Positions 1-6,040 of a DNA stretch of 7,123 nucleotides are shown here, in pieces. Within the stretch, counting starts at the first letter, position 1. Each line of letters starts with the position of its first letter. The DNA is from Spirochaetaceae bacterium (GTDB taxonomy: Bacteria; Spirochaetota; Spirochaetia; Treponematales; Breznakiellaceae). Both the position numbers and the translations under genes were made by a program. The stretch is from positions 1 through 7,123 of the forward strand of contig JAITKQ010000084.1 in assembly GCA_031278295.1 (NCBI GenBank), read 5' to 3'. A model generated the notes under the pieces. That model did no database searches, was not told the DNA's origin, and worked only from the letters and a program-made list of their open reading frames with translations.

Positions 1-60
1 GAAGGACGACTGGAAGGACAGCGGGAAGGACGACTGGAAGGACGGCGGGAAGGACGACTA
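1..60 (+). repeat. 12-bp tandem repeat encoding EGRL/EGxR tetrapeptides
   Basis: Five consecutive 12-bp units occupy 1-60. Each starts GAAGGAC and ends in GACTG, AGCGG, GACTG, GGCGG and GACTA in turn, so the true period is 24 bp with a partial third copy. The unit is a multiple of three and keeps the reading frame of the Rpn-type tail. The array may extend left of the window. Such in-frame arrays can change length by slippage without breaking the protein. Confidence 0.85.
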
Positions 61-153
61 GAAATAGCACAGAACCTCAAGAGCGGCGGCGTACCAGTCC
101 AGCAGATAGCCTTGTGGACCGGACTTTCGCCCGATGAAATAGCAAAGCTGTGA
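1..153 (+). CDS. C-terminal fragment of an Rpn/PD-(D/E)XK-family transposase-nuclease (5' end outside window)
   Basis: An open frame runs from base 1 to the TGA at 151-153 and gives 50 residues. The first 20 are a run of E-G-R-L/E-G-x-R tetrapeptides. They are followed by a short helical tail (LEIAQNLKSGG, then VQQIALWTGLSPDEIAKL) that reads like a small helix-turn-helix. This arrangement of EGR/EGK repeats followed by '...A.NL...G....QIA..TGLS.EEI..L' is the usual C-terminus of Rpn-type recombination-promoting nucleases (PDDEXK_2 transposase family). These proteins nick DNA and are common in multiple copies in treponemes and many gut bacteria. The catalytic N-terminal domain lies upstream of the window, so intactness cannot be judged. 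No link to the rpoZ operon is expected, because a promoter-bearing gap separates them. Confidence 0.72.
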   Translation, partial: EGRLEGQREGRLEGRREGRLEIAQNLKSGGVPVQQIALWTGLSPDEIAKL

Positions 154-256
154 TACACGCCGGCGGCAGATACCCTTTAGTTTAATTTGAGTTACATTTT
201 CTTTCTGTCTCAAACCATACTTTTCGGTTACTTTTTCGATGTCTCACTGCGATATG

Positions 257-286
257 TTGACGACTGGCATTCTGTTGCGGTATCAT
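257..286 (+). promoter_or_regulatory. Sigma-70-type promoter of the rpoZ-miaA operon
   Basis: TTGACG (257-262) and TATCAT (281-286) are separated by 18 bp. Together they match 10 of 12 consensus positions. Transcription would be expected to begin about 6-8 bases past the -10 box, near 292-294. That coincides with the ATG at 293, so the mRNA may be leaderless. No other convincing pair was seen in 154-256. Confidence 0.6.
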
Positions 287-292
287 AAAAGT

Positions 293-514
293 ATGATTTT
301 CCCTCTAGAAGAACTCATTAAATACCAGGGCAATATGTACGAAATTACAAGCGCGGCAGCGCGGCGGTCTTATCAGCTTTCCAGGCTTGATGACCCGGAA
401 CTGGAAGAAAACGACGGTAAGGTGGTATCTTTAGCGGCAAGGCAGGTTTTTACCGGAAAAGTGAAATTCAGGCCGCAGGAAAACACGGAAAACACCGCCA
501 TCCCGTTTCATTAG
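293..514 (+). CDS. rpoZ: DNA-directed RNA polymerase omega subunit (RpoZ)
   Basis: A 73-residue protein with the omega signature: MYEITSAAARRSYQLS at residues 15-30, followed by NDGKVVSLAARQVFTGKVKF at 40-59. Omega wraps the beta' C-terminus and assists assembly of core RNA polymerase. The ATG at 293 is chosen because the family-like sequence begins there (MIFPLEELIKYQGN). The frame does extend back to an ATG at 239, but those 18 extra residues look non-coding and overlap the promoter. There is no Shine-Dalgarno sequence ahead of 293, which fits a leaderless transcript. An internal ATG at residue 15 has AGGG four bases upstream but would remove conserved residues. The ten or so residues after KFRPQ are low-complexity. 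The gene sits 12 bp ahead of miaA, apparently as the first gene of the operon. Confidence 0.82.
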   Translation: MIFPLEELIKYQGNMYEITSAAARRSYQLSRLDDPELEENDGKVVSLAARQVFTGKVKFRPQENTENTAIPFH

Positions 515-526
515 GAACCACAGGTC

Positions 527-1531
527 ATGCCGGAAAAGCCGCTTCCCGTTGTGGTTCTGTTTGGGCCTACCGCGGCAGGGAAAACGGCCGTCCTTGTAAA
601 CCTTTTTTGCGGCAAAACCGGGCATGGTGCGGAGCTTGTTTCCGCCGATTCGATGCAGGTGTACCGCGGCTTGGATATAGGCACGGCAAAACCGCCGGCC
701 TCCATCCTTTCCGCGCTGCCCCATCACCTTATCAACATACTCAACCCGGACGAACAGTTTAACGCGGGTGAATTCGTGCACCTTGCCGACGCCGCTTGCG
801 CCGGCATACACGAACGCGGCCTTCTGCCCGTCGTCTCAGGCGGCGCGGGCTTCTACCTAAAAAATTTCATACAAGGCCTGCCGTCCTCCCCGCCCCCGGA
901 CGCCGCCGTCCGCGAAAAGCTGGCCGCCGAGCTTCGCGCCGGAGGCAGCGCCCCGTTGATCGCGGAACTGCGCGCCGCCGATCCGGGAAGCGCGGCCCGA
1001 ATACACCCCAACGATACCTACAGGCTACTCCGCGCCCTGGAGGTGCTGAGGGTAAGCGGCCGTGCGCCAAGCGGCTGCGCTACGGACGAAAAGAGTCGCC
1101 GTAACAAGTACCGTTTCCTGCTGATCGGCCTCGAATGGGAACGGGAAACCCTTTACCGGCGCATAAACAGGCGTTGTTCACGGATGTTCAGGGCGGGCCT
1201 TGTTGAAGAAGTAAAGGCGCTGTTTGCCAGGCATTACACGCCCGACGATCCCGGACTCAGGGCCATCGGCTACAAGGAATTTTTTGTCAGGGATTACGGC
1301 GGTGCCTGGCATCTTTCAAGCGACATTGCGGGCGTAGAGACGCTTGTTGCCCGGCATAGCCGCCAGTACGCGAAACGCCAGATCACCTGGTTCAAAAAAG
1401 TCCCCGGAGTTGAATGGATCAAACTTTGTGAAGCCCCAAGGCCGGAAAACGAGGAGGCGGCCTTTTCCGCCGCTTCCGCCGCCATACAAAAAAAACTGGC
1501 ACTTTTTTTGGGGGAAGACGGTGGCGACTGA
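527..1531 (+). CDS. miaA: tRNA dimethylallyltransferase MiaA
   Basis: MiaA transfers the dimethylallyl group of DMAPP to N6 of A37 in tRNAs that read UNN codons; it is a soluble cytoplasmic enzyme. The 334-residue product has all the family landmarks. They are the P-loop GPTAAGKT (13-20), the SADSMQVYRGLDIGTAKP block (39-56, with the catalytic-type Asp41), PHHLINILNPDEQFNAGEF (65-83), SGGAGFY (104-110), IHPNDTYRLLRALEV (159-173), and the tRNA-contacting RHSRQYAKRQITWF segment (276-289). Length is typical or slightly long. The ATG at 527 is preceded by AGGA at 513-516, which overlaps the rpoZ stop, so translation is probably linked. The 3' end overlaps the next gene by 11 bp. No key residue appears missing. 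Confidence 0.96.
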   Translation: MPEKPLPVVVLFGPTAAGKTAVLVNLFCGKTGHGAELVSADSMQVYRGLDIGTAKPPASILSALPHHLINILNPDEQFNAGEFVHLADAACAGIHERGLLPVVSGGAGFYLKNFIQGLPSSPPPDAAVREKLAAELRAGGSAPLIAELRAADPGSAARIHPNDTYRLLRALEVLRVSGRAPSGCATDEKSRRNKYRFLLIGLEWERETLYRRINRRCSRMFRAGLVEEVKALFARHYTPDDPGLRAIGYKEFFVRDYGGAWHLSSDIAGVETLVARHSRQYAKRQITWFKKVPGVEWIKLCEAPRPENEEAAFSAASAAIQKKLALFLGEDGGD

Positions 1532-2324
1532 CGCTCATTCGCACCCCTTTGATCTGTCAAAATTGTATGACGGCGCCGAAACGGAACGGGTTAAATTGAA
1601 TTTAGTCTGCGCCGGGAGCGCGTGGCGGATAGAAGACTTTTTGTATAACGAGCGCGCCGCGTCACGTTTTCCGATGGCCGTCTGTTTTGCCGTTCACCCC
1701 CAGCTGCCCGCCGCCTGCCGCGCCGGGCAGTACGCCGAGGAAACCTTACAGGATTCGCTGGAGTTGCTGGATGAACTGGCCGGTGAAAAACGTATCGACG
1801 CCGTAGGCGAGGCCGGTTTCGATTTATTCAACAACGAATTCCGCGCGACGGAAAAATTACAGGATGAATTGTTTGAGGAGCACCTGCGCGTGGCGGAAAA
1901 GTACGATCTGCCACTCGTCCTTCATGTACGCCGGGCAATGCAAAAAATATTTCTGTATACGGGCCGCCTAAAAAAAATACCGTCTGTGGTGTTTCACTCG
2001 TATTCAGGAACCGCGGACGAGGCCGCTTCCGTTTTGCGACGCGGGGTAAACGCCTATTTTTCATTCGGCACCGCGATTCTGCTGAATCACAAAAACGCGA
2101 TGAAAACGTGCGCCGTACTGGACACGGGGAGGCTATTATTCGAAACCGACGCCCCGTATCAAAGCCTGAACGGTAGAGAATTTTCCAGTTACGCCGACAT
2201 ACAACTCATTACGGAACAGGCCGCATTACTCAGATGCGGCGCGGGACAGTTGTGTACAAAGGACGAACTGGAAAAGCTTGTCGATGAAAACTTTTACAAA
2301 GTTTACAAAAAGGGGCCGCCATGA
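1521..2324 (+). CDS. TatD-family metal-dependent hydrolase (probable deoxyribonuclease)
   Basis: A 267-residue protein with the TatD layout of a metal-binding TIM barrel: HSH near the N-terminus (His6, His8), AVGEAGFD (Glu97), LPLVLHVRRA (His135), VVFHSYSG (His159) and LLFETDAPY (Asp210). TatD proteins are Mg-dependent 3'-5' exonucleases linked to DNA repair and DNA fragmentation, although many family members have no tested substrate. The GTG at 1521 is preferred because HxH normally lies within the first ten residues. GGGGGAAG at 1510-1517 also provides a ribosome binding site five bases away. The frame stays open further upstream, but that part lies in miaA shadow. The gene overlaps miaA by 11 bp and the next gene by 4 bp (ATGA), so it is translationally coupled. 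All expected metal ligands appear present. Confidence 0.88.
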   Translation: MATDAHSHPFDLSKLYDGAETERVKLNLVCAGSAWRIEDFLYNERAASRFPMAVCFAVHPQLPAACRAGQYAEETLQDSLELLDELAGEKRIDAVGEAGFDLFNNEFRATEKLQDELFEEHLRVAEKYDLPLVLHVRRAMQKIFLYTGRLKKIPSVVFHSYSGTADEAASVLRRGVNAYFSFGTAILLNHKNAMKTCAVLDTGRLLFETDAPYQSLNGREFSSYADIQLITEQAALLRCGAGQLCTKDELEKLVDENFYKVYKKGPP

Positions 2325-3061
2325 ATCAGGCGGTGTACAAGGCTTTTTGCGAATGCAGAAATAGTTTCCGCGCAATCACCGAAGAGCTACAGGCCGCCCT
2401 GCCGGATCTGCAAAAATTCCAGCAGTGTTTGGTAGACGCGCGGAACGGACCGCGTTACAGCGTTGATACGCCGGTTGTGTACAACACGGCGCTTGATGAC
2501 GTTGACTGCGACTCGGATATAAGGCTTATCCTTGTGGGCGACAACCCGGGACGGCGCGAACAGGCGGCTGAAAACCGCCGCTACCTTGTGGGGCCTTCCG
2601 GCAAAATCGCGGAAAGTTTTTTCAAAAAAGAAACCGTGCTGTCGATTGATTTCAGGAAAAACGTGATCATACTGAACAAATCACCGGTACATACGCCGCG
2701 TACCGCAGAATTAAAAGACCTATGCCGGCTTGGCGGTGAAAAAACACGCCGCGTCGTTGAGTATTCCCAAACAAAAATGGCGAATCTTTTGGCGGATTTT
2801 TTTTGTGCGCTGCGTGTTCCAATCTGGATAAGCGGTTATTCGGAAATGAAGAAACGCGGCGTTTTTGAGCGTTACACGGTCGAATTACGGGACTTGATGC
2901 GGCGCGGTTCCATTAACAAAGAAAGCGTGTTCCTGTACCGCCACTTTTCCATGAATCAGTTTACGGTGGATCTGCGCCAAAAAACGCTACCGGGCAAATC
3001 CCTTACGGAAACCCTGCGCGTCATAGGAGCGGGGTACCGCGAAAAAATACTGTCATCCTGA
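2321..3061 (+). CDS. Uracil-DNA glycosylase superfamily-like protein
   Basis: A 246-residue cytosolic protein. Residues 68-95 hold a Rossmann-like strand with RLILVGDNPG, then a charged stretch, then RRYLVGPSGK. This resembles motif 1 of the UDG superfamily (GxNPG or GExPG followed by FVGxxG). ILNKSPVHTP (117-126) and YRHFSMNQF (206-214) occupy the places of the later strand and the His-containing DNA-intercalation motif, though the usual HPS form is not conserved. Superfamily members remove uracil or other damaged bases from DNA; the substrate here cannot be told. The ATG at 2321 sits in an ATGA overlap with the TatD stop and has AGGGG at 2311-2315. Its coupling to a TatD nuclease supports a DNA-repair role. 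The first 60 residues look family-specific. Confidence is high for the gene and moderate for the fold. Confidence 0.75.
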   Translation: MNQAVYKAFCECRNSFRAITEELQAALPDLQKFQQCLVDARNGPRYSVDTPVVYNTALDDVDCDSDIRLILVGDNPGRREQAAENRRYLVGPSGKIAESFFKKETVLSIDFRKNVIILNKSPVHTPRTAELKDLCRLGGEKTRRVVEYSQTKMANLLADFFCALRVPIWISGYSEMKKRGVFERYTVELRDLMRRGSINKESVFLYRHFSMNQFTVDLRQKTLPGKSLTETLRVIGAGYREKILSS

Positions 3062-3121
3062 CAAAAACGATTCAGCGGACACCCGGCAGCCTGCCGCGTT
3101 TGTAAGGAATTTGCGGGACAA

Positions 3122-3140
3122 GCCGCGCCGCGGCGATTTT
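3122..3140 (+). terminator. Weak terminator-like hairpin after the rpoZ-miaA operon
   Basis: GCCGC (3122-3126) pairs with GCGGC (3130-3134) around a 3-base loop, and GATTTT follows. The stem is only 5 bp and the T-run is short. A second small hairpin (GGCTT at 3190-3194 with AAGCC at 3198-3202) is near symmetric and could act on either strand. The interval 3062-3253 between the convergent genes contains nothing else that I can support. Confidence 0.35.
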
Positions 3141-3253
3141 GAAGATTTTACGTGCGCAACAAAGCGCCGGGGTAAAACGATGCGGGTAGGGCTTATTAAG
3201 CCGTACATTCTGTCGTCCCGCCGGGATTTCCTCCCCTGATTCTGTCTGTCAAG

Positions 3254-3928
3254 TTAGGCCGCAACACGGAAAAGCTTTGAGCGGCCCGACTTCCCGGTCT
3301 GCTCAACGAGATTCAAGCGCTCCAGGACGTAGGCCGTCTTACGCGCCAGGTTGGTCCGTATTCCGGCGCGGGCGGCAAGCGCGGCGGCGGTAAAGGTTTC
3401 GTTTGACATGAACGGAAGGAACTGCATATAATCCTGAGGGCCCTGAAGCGGGATAGCATATTTGTAGTTTTGGAGGAGTCTGTCAACTATACTTACGCCG
3501 CCACGCCGCCAGGAACCCTTGCCGTCCGCCCTGCGTTTTTCAAGAACATCCACAACAACAATCTCAATCGAGATACCCGGGATGAGCGGCAGCTCCGGCG
3601 CGTAGACCAGCGCGTTAAAAATGTCCCATTTACAACCTTTTTTGGGGCTTTTCCGCCTGCGTACCGGTATGCCACACCCGTCATACAGCGCGATGTATTT
3701 TTCTTCGATGACCGGGTAGACAATTTTTATACGCGCTTTCCCGCTGAGCTTTGAAAGTTTCCCGCGGAGCGGCGCAAAGCTGCCGGTCTGTATCTCAACT
3801 ATACCACCGCTGTCATCCATACAATCACAGACATACCCGTCCGTCTTTACCTCGGTTTCGCCCCCGCATCCCGCGTACATATTTTTTAGCGCACGGTGCA
3901 GGCTGCTTTCATTTTGAACGCCTATCAT
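3254..3928 (-). CDS. Conserved-type hypothetical protein: possible PD-(D/E)XK-like domain plus C-terminal winged helix
   Basis: I do not recognise a named family. The 224-residue product starts MIGVQNESSLHRALKNMYAG. The frame extends another 22 residues upstream, but those overlap the end of the preceding gene, so the ATG at 3928 is preferred; no clear Shine-Dalgarno sequence precedes it. Residues 7-70 hold a helix with Glu7, then a strand with Asp35 and an E45-I-Q47 strand followed by a basic helix. This order resembles the E...D...ExK core of PD-(D/E)XK nucleases, with Gln in place of Lys. Residues 90-110 are strongly basic (RRRKSPKKGCKWD), and 121-130 form a hydrophobic strand. Residues 176-222 (FTAAALAARAGIRTNLARKTAYVLERLNLVEQTG...) look like a winged helix-turn-helix. 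It lies 20 bp after a membrane-protein gene on the same strand. The nuclease idea is inference. Confidence 0.8.
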   Translation of the reverse strand: MIGVQNESSLHRALKNMYAGCGGETEVKTDGYVCDCMDDSGGIVEIQTGSFAPLRGKLSKLSGKARIKIVYPVIEEKYIALYDGCGIPVRRRKSPKKGCKWDIFNALVYAPELPLIPGISIEIVVVDVLEKRRADGKGSWRRGGVSIVDRLLQNYKYAIPLQGPQDYMQFLPFMSNETFTAAALAARAGIRTNLARKTAYVLERLNLVEQTGKSGRSKLFRVAA

Positions 3929-3948
3929 TTGACGGTACGCGGGAACAT

Positions 3949-4773
3949 CTACACCCACAGGTACATACGGCGAAACTGTACGCCCGTATACCATGTGCCA
4001 AAGAACAGAAGGACTGCGCCGGATACCAGCGTGACCCAGGTGTCCGCCGTCAGTAGCAGCCGGCGGCCCATTGCCGCGGCCAGCACCCCCAGGGCAATAA
4101 AATAGTATTCACGGCTACCGCGTGTATAGGCGCCCGATACGAAGCAGAGTATAGACAGCATGATTATCACGGTGTTCATAATCCCGAATGTGTAAGAAAA
4201 ACCCGTAACCGGATAAAAACTTGTATCGTAGTTAAAACTGTCGACAGGCATACGCAGCGCGAACAGCACCGCGGCCATAGCCATCGGAAATATAATTGTT
4301 TCCTCCCGCCGCGCCTTCAGGCCGGACACGCACAAACCGGCGGCAAACAGGGCGAACAACCCGTAAAACCTGCCGAAAACCATGAGGCGTGATGTTATGG
4401 CGGGAATATAGCCTGACAGTAGCATAACTGTTTTAAGCGGTACCGTAATACGCAGAATCTCGAACGTAAATGAAAATAAAAACGCTCCCAACAGACGCAC
4501 CTCTATTGCCTGCGTTTTTTCAAAAAAATAAAACAGTAAAACTTGCGAGACAAAAGCGAACAGCACAGCCACTCCCATACCGGCGAACGATGCGTACGGC
4601 GCGGGCGGCGGCAGGAATCCGACGGCAAATCCCCCGCTTCTCTGAGCCGCTTTGCCTATAAGATCACTGTAAACCGGTAATATGCCCCGTGCGAATATCG
4701 CAAATACCATCAATGACAAAAACGAAACAGTTATACCGGCTTTTAAAAGGATTGCGTGCCTGGATATTGTCAT
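3949..4773 (-). CDS. Polytopic inner-membrane protein of unknown function
   Basis: A 274-residue, strongly hydrophobic protein with about eight or nine predicted membrane segments, near residues 11-31, 59-84, 93-112, 115-131, 133-150, 158-177, 190-212, 221-240 and 244-264. Short basic loops such as KARREE and the C-terminal QFRRMY suggest cytoplasmic sides. No transporter or enzyme motif was seen. The proline-rich stretch FLPPPAPYASF (53-63) between the first two segments is notable. The ATG at 4773 follows a promoter whose predicted start leaves only about nine untranslated bases and no Shine-Dalgarno sequence. The next gene on this strand begins 20 bp after its stop, so the two are probably co-transcribed. 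The second protein could be a regulator or partner of the membrane protein, but nothing in the sequence proves it. Confidence 0.82.
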   Translation of the reverse strand: MTISRHAILLKAGITVSFLSLMVFAIFARGILPVYSDLIGKAAQRSGGFAVGFLPPPAPYASFAGMGVAVLFAFVSQVLLFYFFEKTQAIEVRLLGAFLFSFTFEILRITVPLKTVMLLSGYIPAITSRLMVFGRFYGLFALFAAGLCVSGLKARREETIIFPMAMAAVLFALRMPVDSFNYDTSFYPVTGFSYTFGIMNTVIIMLSILCFVSGAYTRGSREYYFIALGVLAAAMGRRLLLTADTWVTLVSGAVLLFFGTWYTGVQFRRMYLWV

Positions 4774-4788
4774 AACTTAACTTGGTCA

Positions 4789-4817
4789 ATTATACCTTAT
4801 TCCGGACATACCAGCAA
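4789..4817 (-). promoter_or_regulatory. Promoter of the minus-strand membrane protein operon
   Basis: Read on the minus strand, TTGCTG (4817-4812) and a perfect TATAAT (4794-4789) are separated by 17 bp. The expected start near 4782 is about nine bases before the ATG at 4773. The intervening bases contain no Shine-Dalgarno sequence. Confidence 0.55.
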
Positions 4818-4857
4818 GGCGGGCGGCGGCGAAATGCCTCATTTAGAAAAATGTAAC

Positions 4858-4886
4858 TTGAGCTTATTTCAAAACTGTTTTAGACT
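4858..4886 (+). promoter_or_regulatory. Possible promoter of the lipoprotein gene
   Basis: TTGAGC (4858-4863) and TAGACT (4881-4886) have a 17-bp spacer and match 8 of 12 consensus positions. The expected start is near 4893, just ahead of the GTG at 4895. The element diverges from the minus-strand promoter at 4789-4817. Confidence 0.35.
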
Positions 4887-4894
4887 CAACTTCC

Positions 4895-6040
4895 GTGAAT
4901 GTAAACTTTATTTATACATTGCGGCACAGTCATCGTGAGGGGGGCGACTTATCCTTTACCGGGGCATACCCGGCTATATACAGCCCGCCGCGGCGGGCTG
5001 CTACCCCTAATTCCGCAATCCTTACTTCGGGACTCAGGGGGGCACCTTCCTTCCCCGTCTGGCAAAGCAAGGCGCAAAACCCCAGGCAAAACAGCTTAAC
5101 GCTGTTTTGCGGTCTGCTCCGTTACACCCGCTACTTTTCCGGAGGCCTTTTCCTGCTTACCGTGTTGCTGCCCGTCTGCGGCTGTTACGGAAAGGCCGCG
5201 CCGCCGGAACCCCTTCCGATTCGGCGCGAAGAGCCGCGTCCCGCCGCGATCGTCCGGACCGGCGCCGTGCCGCTCTGGACAGAATTTTCAGGCGGGCGGA
5301 TCCGTCCGGTAAGCTCGCCTGAGGAGGCCGCGTTAAAGCCGTTTGAGCCCTGGCCGCTGGCGGAATACGCCACGGACATCGTTCAATGGGGCGAATACCT
5401 CGTGATCGCGGTAAACCGTCATGGTTTTTGCCTTGTAAAAGAGGCGAATAACGGGTTTTTGGAACTTTTTTACCTGCCGGAAACGGAATTTACGCCATCA
5501 TACACGATACTCAAGGTATTCACATTTCGAAATAAACCGGCTTTTTTGCTGTACCGTAACGATTTTTTTGTAAAATCCGGTATTCCGCCGCCGGAATCAA
5601 AAGTTTTTACGGTAAATGACGACATTTCCGGCCTTGAAGCGGTAGAAATTCCAGCTTTTTTCGGTTTCTCCGGTGTGAAAGGTTGGGACATTGAGGACCT
5701 TTTTACCGGCACGGACGGCGCATGGTACTTCAAGGCGATCCGTAAAGACGGCGATCCTGATAAGATCAGTTATATGCGGACGGGAAATTTGTACTCAGGC
5801 GGTGAAGAAATTATGTTCGCCGCTTATATGCGGGCGGCAAGAACAGCCGCCGAGGGACGGCAGGACGGCGCGGACCTTCCGGCGTGGCTGCCGCCGCTGC
5901 CTGAGAATTTCGTTTACTCATCTTATTTGCCAATTGGCGGCGCGGGCGTTGCCGCATGGGAGGAGCGTGAAAGCTGGAACACGGGCGCGGCCGGGCTACT
6001 TTTCCTACGTCTCGATTCCGGCAGTGTTCCCCCGCCTTAA
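4895..6040 (+). CDS. Putative lipoprotein, unknown function; start codon uncertain
   Basis: The frame from a GTG at 4895 gives 381 residues, but roughly the first 70 do not look like protein and run through palindromic repeats. The convincing part begins near 5114. There an n-region with two arginines (LLRYTRYFSGG) is followed by LFLLTVLLPV and then C-G-C, so this is a type II signal peptide. The lipid-bearing Cys is most likely at codon 5183 (VCGC) or, less likely, 5177. The mature part is about 285 residues, starting with a Pro/Arg-rich linker and continuing into aromatic, strand-rich sequence. It ends near WEERESWNTGAAGLLFLRL, which reads like a natural last strand. No enzyme motif was seen; surface or periplasmic display is expected. 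No ATG, GTG or TTG lies between 4922 and the signal peptide, so the native start may have been lost when the repeat at 5083-5112 arrived. Coding confidence is good; the start is not resolved. Confidence 0.68.
   Translation: MNVNFIYTLRHSHREGGDLSFTGAYPAIYSPPRRAATPNSAILTSGLRGAPSFPVWQSKAQNPRQNSLTLFCGLLRYTRYFSGGLFLLTVLLPVCGCYGKAAPPEPLPIRREEPRPAAIVRTGAVPLWTEFSGGRIRPVSSPEEAALKPFEPWPLAEYATDIVQWGEYLVIAVNRHGFCLVKEANNGFLELFYLPETEFTPSYTILKVFTFRNKPAFLLYRNDFFVKSGIPPPESKVFTVNDDISGLEAVEIPAFFGFSGVKGWDIEDLFTGTDGAWYFKAIRKDGDPDKISYMRTGNLYSGGEEIMFAAYMRAARTAAEGRQDGADLPAWLPPLPENFVYSSYLPIGGAGVAAWEERESWNTGAAGLLFLRLDSGSVPPP
4959..5000. repeat. Two adjacent palindromes upstream of the lipoprotein
   Basis: CCGGG (4959-4963) pairs with CCCGG (4969-4973). 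Just beyond it, 4981-5000 is a perfect 20-bp palindrome made of CAGCCCGCCG and its reverse complement. This stretch lies in the part of the lipoprotein frame that does not look coding. It could be repeat-family DNA or a transcriptional pause or termination site; the sequence does not say which. Confidence 0.7.
5083..5112. repeat. Dispersed palindromic repeat, copy 1
   Basis: These 30 bases are identical to 6965-6994. The core is a perfect inverted repeat: GCAAAACAGC (5086-5095), loop TTAAC, GCTGTTTTGC (5101-5110). Similarity continues to the left: GCAAAAC at 5074-5080 matches 6956-6962 in register, and CCTTCCTT at 5045-5052 matches 6931-6938 after a 4-base gap. The repeat unit therefore seems to be at least about 70 bp. 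It abuts the lipoprotein signal-peptide coding sequence. Confidence 0.88.

Noticed and set aside
187..221. Plus-strand promoter TTGAGT...CATACT ahead of rpoZ
   Set aside because: The spacer would be 23 bp, and a much better pair lies at 257-286.
239..292. Longer rpoZ start at ATG 239 adding 18 residues
   Set aside because: The extra residues are not family-like, have no ribosome binding site, and overlap a strong promoter at 257-286.
431..1104. Several 60-130-codon frames on either strand over miaA
   Set aside because: They are arginine- and proline-rich shadows typical of GC-rich coding DNA and conflict with a full-length, well-conserved MiaA.
3470..4105. Plus-strand frames of 69-101 codons over the minus-strand genes
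   Set aside because: They are shadows of the winged-helix and membrane-protein genes, without ribosome binding sites or protein-like composition.
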